Positions 22,273 to 32,310 of a stretch of 64,000 bases of DNA are shown here, one piece after another. The stretch spans positions 17,320,001-17,384,000 of the forward strand of contig CM062211.1 in assembly GCA_031216445.1 (NCBI GenBank). The letters run 5' to 3'. Numbering within the stretch: position 1 is the stretch's first letter; every line of letters starts with the position of its first letter. The notes under the pieces are model-generated. The model did no database searches and was not told where the DNA came from. It was given only the letters and a program-made list of their open reading frames with translations. Source of the DNA: Lateolabrax maculatus (lineage: Eukaryota; Chordata; Actinopteri; Acropomatiformes; Lateolabracidae). The position numbers and the translations under genes are program-made.

Positions 22273-22404
22273 CCCAGCTGTGGTTCTGACCCGAGCTTTC
22301 ATTTAGACAAGACTCGGAGCGGCACAGAGGTGGAGGTGGCATCTGCTTGCCTCTAATAGGGATGTGCTATTGATTAACATTTACTGGGGCCGGACCAGCA
22401 TGCT

Positions 22405-22423
22405 CCCCCCCCCCCCCCCCCCC
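22405..22423. repeat. C19 homopolymer
   Basis: Nineteen consecutive C bases inside otherwise ordinary sequence. Confidence 0.9.
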
Positions 22424-22479
22424 AACCCTGAGAGGAAGGACGGACATGGAGGCATAACATTTGTCACTTTTTCAAGGGG

Positions 22480-22775
22480 TTACAAGAGGACAGACCTGTC
22501 CGTCATCTGTTTGCAGATCTGCGCTGGTTACTGGAGCTCCAGTGAAATCAGATATTAGCCAGTGCCACCGTTATACACCTCTCATCTGACATTGTGTTCG
22601 TTTGATTACAGATTTGTTCCAGAACTCATCAGCACTGCTGTTTTATTTTTATGGGAAGTCCTTAACCCGAATGATTGATTCTAATGAGACATTTTGATCG
22701 GCTTCTACACAAGCTTGCACGATTAATTCAGATTTGATTAAACTTTAATGATGCCCGTGGGGAACTGGACTGTTG
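22480..22775. promoter_or_regulatory. Candidate conserved non-coding element
   Basis: Non-repetitive block with AATCAGATATTAGCC, GTTTGATTACAG, GAATGATTGATTCTAATG, CACGATTAATTCAGATTTG and AACTTTAATGATG. The density of homeodomain and GATTA-type cores is among the highest in the window. Inferred enhancer-like. Confidence 0.4.
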
Positions 22776-22897
22776 CTATTTGCAAACAGTGAAGCAGAAT
22801 ATGATTTAATAAGAATAGAGGCAACAAATAGCAAAGACTCAGACATGTGAAGCAGAAATGTATGAGTAAATCAGGACTGTTGCTGTTTATTTTTAAT

Positions 22898-23015
22898 AAT
22901 CGAGTATTGTGACAGCTATTTTTTTTGATTAATCATTTTGGCTATGAAATGCGAGCTGATGTTTTCAAATTGCTTGTTTTTCTTTCCGATCAACAGTCCA
23001 AAACTCGAGGATAAA
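22898..23015 (+). repeat. MITE-like repeat, family A (partial)
   Basis: TTTTGATTAATCATTTTGG followed by TTCAAATTGCTTG and CGATCAACAGTCCAAAACTC, the same phrase order as the family but in the opposite orientation to the copy at 15738. Confidence 0.6.
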
Positions 23016-23289
23016 AGCTTGGCTAGCGTGTCTCATACGAAAGGCTCTCCTGCTGTGTGCGGGTCTGTGGTAAGTGCCAGAAAATAAAACCACATCACTA
23101 GTTATGTACTGTGAAGCATTTATCGGAGGCCCATGATAGGGATGCCGCAGGGCTCCCTACCACAGTTCACGTCTGTAGTTCTGTGAAGGCAAACAGACTG
23201 TAAATGATCTCAAATCAAAAAGTATCAGCATCTTCCTTCCAAACTTCATTGTGGTAGACCCTGCTTGTTGACTCCGACAATATGTCCAT
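23016..23289. other. Unassigned non-coding DNA
   Basis: No recognised feature. Confidence 0.4.
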
Positions 23290-23450
23290 TTATCCACCTC
23301 GAAATCCTCCCATCCATCCAATCTATCCATCAATTTATGTTCTTTCTGTGGACATACATGTCCATTCTTTCATCAATCTGTCAATCATCCCACCAGTCAA
23401 TACATCGGCCTGTCCATCCATCCATCAATCTGCCCTTTTGTCCATACATC
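23290..23450. repeat. Degenerate (TCCA)n minisatellite-like tract
   Basis: Recurring ATCCATC, CATCCATCCA and CATCAATCTG words across about 160 bases. The overlapping serine/histidine-rich frames come from this repeat. Confidence 0.7.
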
Positions 23451-23489
23451 ATTCTTCCAGCCCAGCCCTTATTTCACTGTATTAATCCC

Positions 23490-23700
23490 ATGCCGGCCTC
23501 TCTGTCAGGCCCAATGCAGTAGCTAATGCATGTGACTAACGAGCACTAATGCTTATCCACTGATACAACAAATGGCATCAGATAGCTGCAGTTTTCTAAT
23601 AGCGGGATGTGATTATACGGATGAGTGGCTATCAGAGCCTCTGTCACTTCTCTATTCCTTGTCTTCTTCCTGTTGGTGGGGACAGAGGTAGGGTTTCCAT
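23490..23700. promoter_or_regulatory. Candidate conserved non-coding element
   Basis: Contains GTAGCTAATGCATG, GAGCACTAATGCTTATC, TTTTCTAATAGCGGG and GTGATTATACGG in non-repetitive sequence. Inference only. Confidence 0.3.
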
Positions 23701-24126
23701 TTTGTTCCCTTTTATTACCTCCAGCCTGTCGCTTTAGGCACGTCAGCGGCGGTCTGCGGATGAAAAGGGAAAAATGCTGCTTTGACTTGGGAGAGGGGTT
23801 CAGTAAAAGTTGAAAATAAACCTTTTTCTGGAAGTGAGGTGTGCATTTTATGTCGCCAAGAAAAGATGGAGGCGGGGAGTGTGGCGAAAAAGAGGAAAAA
23901 GAAGGAGACAGAGTAATTGAAATATGAGAGCACTACAGCAGCAAGCCCATGTGTCCATCAGCAGCTGCGGCGCTGCGGGTGGGAGAGTGCTCCGTGTGTG
24001 TTTGTGTGTCAGCTGTACCGTCGCAGAGAGGGGAGGCCACATGCCCCGGTTGTTCCAGTGTGAGAGCAAGATTGACAGCAGAGGTAGGGGCGCACTTGGT
24101 GCTCTGCCAGGCAGCGTATACACGGA

Positions 24127-24161
<35 letters not shown>

Positions 24162-24911
24162 TAGCTCTCCATAACTTGTGGCAAGTGCTTATGTGTGACA
24201 GCTTGTCGGGGGAACATTTTCTGTGTAAGGTTTATGCACTGTGATAAGGTCGGCCGAGTAAAAGACCTTCAGTGTGGAGTGCGGCCGGGATCCTTTCAGC
24301 CTCTGGGTCGGTGCAGAGCAAAAAGCCACAGCTGGACTTGAATTTTAAGCCAGTGTAGAAACTGCGCGGGGCAGAAATTTTGGCCCAAGCCTGACCTGGC
24401 CTGATTCATTCAGGCCTTAGGCCCAGCAGGGGACAGGCAGCTGACAGGTTGTTTTTTTTTTTTTTTTAAGTCTGAACTTGGCCTGAATCCAAAACTATCA
24501 GGTCAAAACTCTTTCTCTCTTCAGTGCACAAATAGCTCCACAAAGACACAGCAACACTGAGTTTGTTTACACGTCCACTATGGTTTTGACCATGTCCATA
24601 GCAGCCCATACCACAAATTCATCACATGTACCTACAAACCATCATAGTGGTGATATCTCAACCATCATTATTAAATGTCTGAAGGATGATCAATAATTAA
24701 TTTGTACCACTAATATTGAAACTGCTTGACAACTTATTATACAGGAAAATGACTGGCTACCCCGACGTCCTCCCCAAGACTGATATAAAAATGTGGACTG
24801 GGAAAACCAGTGAACATTGAACATAAATTTTCAACAGGATATATAAATAATATCTAAATGCAATTTTTAAGTCGTAATAGTAGTGTTCAAAAGTAATATT
24901 TAGATTTTTAG
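23701..24911. other. Mixed DNA with one (CA)n and one T-run
   Basis: (CA)n at 24130-24159 and a T16 run at about 24452-24467. Frames around 23848-24244 on both strands overlap and are repeat-influenced. No gene supported. The last 350 bases are AT-rich. Confidence 0.5.
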
Positions 24912-25212
24912 GCCATAGACTGTAGTGGATGTAGCCTCCGTGACGTCACCCGTTGATTTGTGGACGGCCATTTTGAATCCGCGAGTTCACTGAAGAAGAC
25001 TTGAAACTGGCGACTGAGACCATAAACTCATTAGAACAATGTTTACTGAGGTAATAAATCCAATGAGAAGTAGGGTCATTTTCTCATTGACTTCTATACA
25101 AACTTACTTATTTTTGCAACCAGTGGAGTCGCCTTCTGCTGGCCGCTTGAGGTAATGCAGGTTTAAGGCAGTTCAGCATCGGCTTCACTTTACAGACCCA
25201 GAGGCTGCAACT
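24912..25212 (+). repeat. Common teleost interspersed repeat (GCCTCCGTGACGTCACCCG type)
   Basis: Phrase order GACTGTAGTGGAT, GCCTCCGTGACGTCACCCG, GGCCATTTTGAA, CCATAAACTCATTAGAACAA, TTCTCATTGACTTCTATAC, TGGAGTCGCCTTCTGCTGG and GGTTTAAGGCA is one I recognise from a high-copy repeat of perch-like fishes. It contains a perfect CRE-like TGACGTCA and a CTCF-core-like GCCTTCTGCTGG. Non-coding; class unknown. Confidence 0.65.
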
Positions 25213-25239
25213 GAGCCTAAATTTGTCAAACTTGTAAGT

Positions 25240-25725
25240 CAATAAAATAGCGATATCACCTTCTGCCGCCCCATGTCATCATATCCATGCGCAATCAATA
25301 GCAGTAATGCCGATGCGGTGATGCCATCACTGGAGTTAAATCCAGTTGAAAAGCACCAGAAAAAGTATGAATGAAAAAGACATGGTATACGCCACAAAAC
25401 ATCAGTCTGAGGCTCGCAGATGCCTCCTCTGCAGGGAAGCACTGAAGTCTGGCAGCGCCGAGGCCAATCAGTCATGGTGAACATATGCCAGCTGAGTGTT
25501 TATAATCGTAGGCCTCATCTCCATGCCTGTCAGGTCTTCCGTGGCCCTGATCACAGGATCCCTGCTGTGGGGGTGAGGCCCAGAGGCCATGCTTAAAGAC
25601 CAAAATCCTTTACAGGACCCGGTAATTAGCCAACACAGTTCTGCAGCCGTGCTCCTTGCTTTGATCTGCTCACTGATCAATGGCGAGATCACAGTTACTA
25701 CCCCAATGTGTGTGTGGTTTGCACA
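25240..25725. promoter_or_regulatory. Candidate conserved non-coding block
   Basis: About 480 bases of non-repetitive, balanced DNA with GCGCAATCAATAGC, CACTGGAGTTAAATCCAGTT (a small hairpin), GAGGCCAATCAGTCATGG and ACCCGGTAATTAGCC. Both strands carry weak frames (for example 25239-25860 minus) with no domain. One of the longer enhancer-like blocks. Confidence 0.35.
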
Positions 25726-26904
25726 TGTACACATTCGGCATCCTTTAATATGTTTGTATTTTCTCTGATACACCTCGTGGATATGCAGCCCGTAGTATTC
25801 ACTCCTACACGGCAAACTCCATACTGTTCGGTGCCCTCGTGAGGAAAACCAAATAGGCAAATTAATTTCATATTTCCCCCGTGAAATCTCTCACCACCTC
25901 TCCTGCAGTCGTCAGCGGAAACAATTTATGCGTTTCCATACTCGATAATCATCTTATGTCCCTGTACGAATGGAGATAATGACCATGTCCTATAGGTAAT
26001 TCACTCTTTCTTGGGAGTACATGTACATGTGCTACACTGATACAGGAGGCCGATATTGGCTTTGCATTGAAAGATCTCATTGTCTAGCGAGTGTTGTTTT
26101 GATTGTGTTACTATTATTACAATATACTATTTATTGTTAAGCTGTATTTATCATTTAATTGATCCATACTATTCCAGTGGTAGCATGAATTGAACGAAAT
26201 GCAAATGTTGATTGTATTTTTCAAACACTTAAGGACTTTCTGGCAATGTTCACCACTCCACAGTGAGGGATAAACTGATCTAGAGCTCATGGCCAGTTGG
26301 ACCCATAAAGTCTTATTGACAGTTGTATTGGATCCAGAACTCTTGACTTGTAAGGACTACAATGATATATAGATCCTGCAGACCTTCACATAATTGTCTA
26401 AGGACTGAAACATTGTTCATAAAGTGAGGAGAAGTGACTGACAGTGTGAAGGCTTCTTTGGTTCAAAATATTCCCAATTCTTTAAAAAGGACAGATCCGT
26501 TAATACCAGTTTTCACTCGGCTTTTATGTCCCTTTTTTGCGATGTTGACAGCTCAAAAAATGCTTCTTGTAAAAGAAATCGAAGAGATAAAAGGACGTTG
26601 GGCTCAAATGAGCTGCTTATTATGCATCAGAAGCTGAGTTATCAAAAAGTGTCTGGCTTTTAATAATCACAATAAACCCAGAAAAAATCCCAGAAGTAAA
26701 AAAAAAAAAAAAAAAGATGAGCCCTACCTTATCATGTCCCAGAGTTACACAGCTTAGTTAACGCATTCCTCTTACAACTAACATGAAAGACTTACACATG
26801 TATGGTTTGGATCAGTTTCTCCCTTCCTGGATCTTCAGTTATTCTTAAAAGCACACTTCACAGTCCCGACTTTATGTGACGTCTCTCTCAGAACATTCAT
26901 CTTT
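25726..26904. other. Unassigned AT-rich DNA
   Basis: A16 run at about 26699-26715. The 25890-26000 part, with ATACTCGATAATCATC, could be regulatory. No gene or named repeat seen. Confidence 0.4.
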
Positions 26905-27180
26905 GAGCCCCTTTACACCTTGTATTAAAATGCGTTTTGTGCGATTAGACTGCAGTCGGATAGTGCTCGACCACGTGAAAGCGCAGCTGTGACCACATTG
27001 GACACAAGTGAAAATGCAATTGTGTTTTCAGTCCACATACAACGACTACGTGGGCAGTACTACATGGGTTGTTGGAGCAGAGGATGTGACGTTCGGACCA
27101 ATCAGATCTCAACCGGATCAAGGATCTGTTGTATATAGTGTTCGATCTACAACATCAAACATTCATGCTTACAGAGTAAA
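26905..27180 (+). repeat. MITE-like repeat end (CCCCTTTACACCT type)
   Basis: GAGCCCCTTTACACCTTGTA then TTAAAATGCG at 26905-26934 and a run of short GATC/CGGATC words downstream resemble a common fish element whose terminus starts with this phrase. The opposite terminus was not found. A related TTGTATTAAAATGTG occurs alone near 60557. Confidence 0.4.
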
Positions 27181-27769
27181 CCACTCCTCTTACAGAAACA
27201 CATCTTGTTCCTTTAGTTTTCAGCGGTGGTTACATCATATTCACATTAGATTTCTTAGTTTTTACTACATTGTGTAATACACAAATACACAAATACAGAC
27301 ATTGCATGGAATGTAATTTGTTATTAAGGTTTTTTTTTTTAAATATATATATGACCGTAGTAGCAACTACGTGACACTAATTGCCGTGATGCAGGTACTG
27401 TAATGCTGTAGTCCCACCTTGCTCCTCTTTCGTCGGTCATGTTCCACCCAAGTGCCTGTCAATCATCTTGATGAGCTGTCTACCTTAAAACAGTAACGAG
27501 AGCCTGCGAAGCCAGCAAAGGTGTGGAAGAGGCAGATGGCGAATGCAGGCATGAAAACAAGAATAAAAAAAAGACCTAAACCTATGAAATACAGAATATT
27601 GTTGTAATATGAAGAAGCTTTCATGTTTCAGCTTTAAAGTTATTGAATATCAGCATTAAATATTGGCTTCTTCACAAAAGAAATGAGTGTTAGCCTTCAG
27701 AAAAAGCATATTGGCTGAACCGTGGTGCACACAGTTTCTGACTCGCACGCGCACTTGCAAACCTTGATC
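27181..27769. other. Unassigned AT-rich DNA
   Basis: T-run and (TA)n-like stretch near 27330-27352, followed by a small CGTAGT-AGCA-ACTACG stem. No gene. Confidence 0.4.
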
Positions 27770-28020
27770 TCCCATACCGCGCATCCCTCTGCGCTGGATG
27801 GCTGACAGCCGCCGGATGCAGATATGTGTTTATTTAAGCGCTAGGAGGGAGTCAATAGTCTCTTAATGTCGGCCTCTTGATCTGCTGTTTGAGCGCAGAA
27901 AAAAACACAAACTGTCGACTCTGACAGGGGAGATAAGACGAGCACAAAGAACGCCGAGCACTCCCGGTGATTGACTGACATTTTAGAGTGTGCACTATGT
28001 GCTGGTGTGTGCGTGGAGAG
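27770..28020. promoter_or_regulatory. Candidate conserved non-coding element
   Basis: Balanced repeat-free block with GCCGCCGGATGCAGATATG, GTTTATTTAAGCGC, CAATAGTCTCTTAATGTCGG and GGTGATTGACTGACA. Inferred from texture. Confidence 0.3.
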
Positions 28021-28110
28021 TAGCAGTGATGCTGAGGAGGGGAGTACATGTATGGAGGGAGAGACGGAGGAAAATGTTCTTTTTTCACATCCGAACAATT
28101 ACGCCAGAAC

Positions 28111-28797
28111 ATTCTCTTCCTCTGCTGTCCTCTCCTCCCCCTCAGCTCTATTTCTTTCCTTTCCTTTTCTGTATCCTTATGTGTCCTCAAATCTCTCCTG
28201 TCTCCTATTGCAACCCATCAGCTTTTCCTCTCTCGTCTTTCTCTCCTCTCGTCCCTTTGTCATCTTAACACCCCCTTGTTTCCCTCTCCTCCTTTCCTCT
28301 TGTCCTTTTTCTTGTCTCTCTTTTCCTCTTCACTTCCTCCCCTTTTTCTCTTCTTATTATTATCTAGTCTCCTCTCCACTTTCTTTCTCTCTGTCCTTTG
28401 CCTTGTTCTTCATCTCTTCTCAACTCTTCTGTTTCCTCCTTCCATCCTATTGTTATCCTATCCGTTCTCCTCTCACCCCCTCGCCTCTCCTCTCCTTCCA
28501 GCCCCTCTCCTCTTTCTTTCTCCCTTTCTATCCTCTTCTCCTCCTTATTTCTCTCTCTGCTTTTGTCCTCCATCTCTTCTTCACTTTTCTTCCTTTTCCT
28601 CTCTCTTCCTTTTTCCTTCTCACTTCCTCCTATCATCTTATCTAATCTTTTCTATTCCTGTCTCTATCCTCCCCTTCTTTTCCTTCCCTTCCCTCTCCTC
28701 TCCTCTCTTCTTATATCTTACCCTCTTACATTCTTTTTTCCATCACTCTCTCCTCTCCTTTTCCTTGTCACTTGCTCTCTCCTCTCCTCTCCTCTTC
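28111..28797. repeat. Long polypyrimidine tract
   Basis: Nearly 700 bases in which the plus strand is overwhelmingly C and T (CTCCTCTCC, TTTCCTCT, TCTCTTC words) with only scattered A and very few G. The unit is not fixed, so it is a degenerate low-complexity tract rather than a clean microsatellite. The three long serine/leucine/phenylalanine plus-strand frames (27971-28645, 28048-28932, 28398-28802) are artefacts of having almost no purine-containing stop codons. Confidence 0.9.
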
Positions 28798-28985
28798 ATT
28801 GAAGTAATCGTCACTGAGAGCTATGTTGATGTTGAGGCTTATATAAAACTCCTCTGCGAGGGGGAGAGATCAGAGCAGCCAGGCGGTGAGAACAGACTAT
28901 CCGACACATTGCGCTTAACATGCACCAAATGAAATAAACAGCGTCTACCCTTCCGCCGCCGGCTCATGCAGAAAAAAGCCTGGAA
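28798..28985. promoter_or_regulatory. Candidate conserved non-coding element
   Basis: Immediately after the pyrimidine tract comes balanced DNA with AAGTAATCGTCAC, GGCTTATATAAAAC, GAGAGATCAGAGCAGCC and AATGAAATAAACAG. It ends at a C-run. GGCTTATATAAAAC is a TATA-like word, but no transcript downstream can be supported. Confidence 0.3.
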
Positions 28986-28988
28986 AAA

Positions 28989-29004
28989 TCCCCCCCCCCC
29001 CCCC
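28989..29004. repeat. C homopolymer
   Basis: Run of about 15 C bases. Confidence 0.9.
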
Positions 29005-29099
29005 AAGACATTGCTCTCCATCAACTTTGCCTCCGTGACTCCTCACAATACAGCATCCCCGTACAAACATCATTTATGTGGTATACAACCGTGCTGACC

Positions 29100-29320
29100 C
29101 TTTACCTCATTAAAAAAAAAACTGTCACAAGAGAGAAGCAAGTGACAGAAAAGTCGTAGCTGTTGTCGGTGAGCTTGTTATGTCTAAGTGCAACATGGCT
29201 GATTGGTGTTTAGGGCCGAGGAGGCGGCAAAGGGCAGCAGCGACCTCCAGCTTGCGCCGACATAATTGCCGTCAAAATGTGCTCGCATTGCGGTGCACCT
29301 GAAGGTGTACTTTTTTTCTT
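29100..29320. promoter_or_regulatory. Candidate conserved non-coding element
   Basis: GACATAATTGCCGTC, GCAACATGGCTGATTGG and AACTGTCACAAGAG in repeat-free balanced DNA. Inference only. Confidence 0.3.
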
Positions 29321-30260
29321 TTTTTTGTCCTCTGCCGAAATTAACTCAATTAGGTTTAATTCTGAAAATGACACCAGTAGCAGACTTTTCTTCCACATGT
29401 CGGATCCAGTTTTTGGAGTAATGGCGAAGAGGAGCTGTTTGTCTCATTTGAAAGTACAGTAGCAGCATGTGTTGCTGGGGGCTGGTGACTAATTGCAAGC
29501 TTATGCCAGCTCTCCACTTGATTCAGCTCTGTGCGTCTGGTCATCTCAGCTCTTCATCACTGCGGTCCTCTGCATCCCTTTCTCAAGGCCTCACTTGCTC
29601 TGTATTCTTTTATATTTTCATCATTCCATCTTTTTATTTTTACTTTTTTTTCAAAATTCACAGCTACCTCAGGAAGTGTAATTACGGTTCGTTTTTGCAT
29701 TCGCTTTGTTTTTGTCAAACAAACCATAGAGAATAGCTGCTTCACACGCATTCAGTCAAGCAAATGCAGAGCCACGCGCACTGCATGCTGGGCCCCGGAT
29801 AGACTAATCATGGCTCACTTGCTGTAGCTTGATGAGGTGTGTGTCACATGTGTGGGTGGGTGCATGTACTCCTTCGACTATGTAGTTAAAGTGTGTACGT
29901 GTGTGTTTCTTTTCCCCGCTTGGACAAATGTGCGTGCAATTTCCTGGCACCTAATTGACAGGAAGCGGAACAGTTGTTAGAGTAGAGACATTTTTTGATG
30001 CGGATGTCTAACAGTAGATTAGACACTCCTGCCTATTCAGCATGGAGCTGTCATACCTTCATTGTCAGCATCCCTGCGTCTTTCTTCCGAATTCTTTCCA
30101 TGACATCTTCTTTTTTTTCTTTTTTTTACCATTGCCATCACTTCATTCGCTGGCGTACCTGTTTCTGCTAATGAGCAGTGTTTAGACGGAGGGAGAACTT
30201 TCTTCTTATCCCATTCTTCGCCTCCCTTTCTTCTCCAACTCTGTTTTGGGAGTGATCCAC
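29321..30260. other. Mixed non-coding DNA with T-rich runs
   Basis: T-rich runs near 29310, 29625 and 30110. Overlapping frames at 29467-29827 have no domain. Parts such as 29430-29530 may be regulatory. No gene supported. Confidence 0.4.
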
Positions 30261-30640
30261 AGGCTCTTGCGCCTTTGGTTCATCTGCCACCGGTATTCTC
30301 CAGTTTAATGATCCACTCTGGGACCACGGCTTCTAAAAGTGCTAAAAAACATTAGTGAAGCTGCGGGCCTCCTGGGCCTGTCGCCGTCTGATTGTACCTG
30401 AGCTCCAGAGTGTCATCTGAGACTTACTGGTATCAGGTGAGCAGCATCGACTCCTGTACTAGTGGCATTAGATTAACAATCGCACAGGGAAGCTGGCTGA
30501 CTGAGGAGGGAGATAAAGAGGAAAAGAGGAGAGAAGAAAAGAAAGAGAGAGTTTGAAAAAGCCGCATTTTTTTTGCTGAAATTAGGAACTAAATTTCGTT
30601 GTGTATGTCGAAAGCAATTAAAATCTGCCAGTGAGGAGAA
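30261..30640. promoter_or_regulatory. Candidate conserved non-coding block
   Basis: Repeat-free DNA with CCAGTTTAATGATCCACTC, GTCTGATTGTACC, GGCATTAGATTAACAATCGC and AGCAATTAAAATCTGCC, plus a purine-rich patch at 30505-30550. Inferred from texture. Confidence 0.3.
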
Positions 30641-31502
30641 CTCACTGTAGGAGTAGCTGGGCTATTATACATTAGTATTCTGAATATATCGGAATTTACT
30701 GTCTGAAGTTAACAGACCTGGTATGAAGGTAAGACCGCTTTTGCCTCCAGGCCCAGATTCAAAAAGGTGTTGGGAGAGTTCCTCAGGGATCCTGGTCCAC
30801 GCTGACTTGGGACCAACGTCTGTTCTGGAGTTTTTTTGGGAGCACATGCATGCCGCACAGATGTAGTGCAGTCTCGCCCCAGAGATCTAGACCGCAGTGA
30901 AGTTCCTGTCATGTTCCTGGGACAGGCTTTCTCTCCGTGGGGAGCTTCCGGTTGACAGGATGGCACAGTGTGGACAGTGGAACACCTCATTTATCCCCTC
31001 ACGTAATTCAAGACAATGCCTTTCAGAGGAAAATTCACTCATTTATCTTTTGGCCAAAAATCACCTCCATGTACATCTGTATTTACATTACTTTATCTAG
31101 ATGTTTATGTTCTCTAGTCTTTGGTGACCTTCTAAACCGCCATCACAGCAACATTTCTACTTCATGTAAGAACGAGTTGCTTTTGAAATGTATTGAGCCC
31201 CTTTACAGGGTGAAGTTTTTCTTTCGTGCTACCCCTTAGGACAAAAAGTCAACTTTGCACTCACGATATCTTGAAAAACATGACACAGGTTCCCATTAGA
31301 TTTGCTGAGTAGCACATTCATGCCCCCAGGGGGAAGAATCTATGGCCTTTCGCTGGTGGCACTCTGAAGACAAACTTTTAGCCATACTACTGGTAAGGCT
31401 TTGCAATATAATCAGTGTGTTGTTGGTTCTGTTCAGCGCTTTCATTGTTGGATGTAGGCGACAAAGCGTCAGTGGGCCACTAATAGGTCCTTAGGCTTCT
31501 AG
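30641..31502. other. Unassigned non-coding DNA
   Basis: Mixed sequence. Frames at 30665-30990 (minus) and 30897-31239 (plus) overlap without domains. Confidence 0.4.
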
Positions 31503-31630
31503 CAGTGTTTCCCATACATTGATTTACTTCTGGCGGCGCGCCACAATATCAACACTGACCACCACATATTGATTTTCAAATTTTTTTTACCATTTAAAAT
31601 GGGTAAAACCTTATTTAATTCTAAAGCTGC
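31503..31630 (+). mobile_element. hAT-like terminus (CAGTGTTTCCC)
   Basis: CAGTGTTTCCCATACATTGA at 31503-31522 followed by GGCGGCGCGCCACAATATC and TGACCACCACATATTGATTT is the left end of a repeat I recognise in fish, with a CAG-type hAT end. The matching right end was not found, so the copy is truncated or rearranged. The (CT)n tract that follows is often part of such copies, but this is not proved here. Confidence 0.5.
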
Positions 31631-31659
31631 ACCAGTGCATTGATTCGGCTCCTCCTTGC

Positions 31660-31693
31660 TCTCTCTCTCTGTCTCTCTCTGTCTCTCTCTCTG

Positions 31694-31725
<32 letters not shown>

Positions 31726-31732
31726 TCTCTCT
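31660..31732. repeat. (CT)n microsatellite with GTCT interruptions
   Basis: Seventy-odd bases of CT repeat with evenly spaced G interruptions. It creates the Arg/Glu-rich minus-strand frame at 31499-32005, which is not a gene. Confidence 0.95.
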
Positions 31733-31888
31733 ACAAACACATTGACAGCGTCTGTGAATAGCTCCTCCTCGCCGTGCACACTCTGAATAAAAACATGCTC
31801 GTGTGCGGGAGGAAAGGATTGTTCTTGGCGTTTCCCTGCAGAGAAGACGGCTGGCCGAATTCCTGAATAGAAGGAGAATTTGCGGATG

Positions 31889-31996
31889 GTTAGTATCAGT
31901 AGGCGATTTGTTTCTAACTGGGGGGGTGGGGGGGGGGGGGTGGGGAGTGCAACAATGGGGGTGGGATGCATCCTGAAATCGCCTACTGGTTAGTAT
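31889..31996. mobile_element. 92-bp hAT-type MITE with exact target duplication
   Basis: Left terminus CAGTAGGCGATTT (31897-31909) and right terminus AAATCGCCTACTG (31976-31988) are perfect 13-bp inverted repeats. They are flanked by identical 8-bp direct repeats GTTAGTAT at 31889-31896 and 31989-31996. CAG...CTG ends with 8-bp duplications fit the hAT superfamily. The core is a G-rich run (31920-31955), so the element is mostly termini plus a guanine tract. There is no coding capacity. Confidence 0.75.
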
Positions 31997-32275
31997 CATG
32001 AACACCTCTGCACGAATTTGTCCAAAAGTGATGCATTCAAGTTAACGCTGATGAGTTAGTCTGTAAATCTCAACCCAAGACCCAACTCTTCAGATAAGTT
32101 ATTAGCAGGCAGGTAAGGAGTCTAGTAAGCAAGGAAACCATAAGTTAACTTTAGATTACAGCTGGACGGTCGAGGTCAGCGCGCTCTACGTGCAGAATGA
32201 GTGGTAACGTGTGAAAGAACAGACTGTTTTGCCCCGGAGGACTAATTTCAATGGATTTGCTGAGTTCCTGAGTGG

Positions 32276-32277
<2 letters not shown>
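31997..32277. other. Unassigned non-coding DNA
   Basis: Nothing recognised beyond short mixed sequence. Confidence 0.4.

Positions 32278-32308
<31 letters not shown>
32278..32308. repeat. (GT)n microsatellite
   Basis: Clean GT dinucleotide run. Minus-strand histidine/threonine frames across it are artefacts. Confidence 0.95.

Positions 32309-32310
<2 letters not shown>

Noticed and set aside
28851..28864. TATA-like GGCTTATATAAAAC as a promoter
   Set aside because: No transcript, exon or CpG island downstream can be supported.
28048..28932. 294-residue plus-strand open frame
   Set aside because: It is a translation of the polypyrimidine tract; serine, leucine, proline and phenylalanine dominate and three registers stay open together.
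31499..32005. 168-residue minus-strand Arg/Glu-rich frame
   Set aside because: Generated by the (CT)n microsatellite and by two hAT-type elements.
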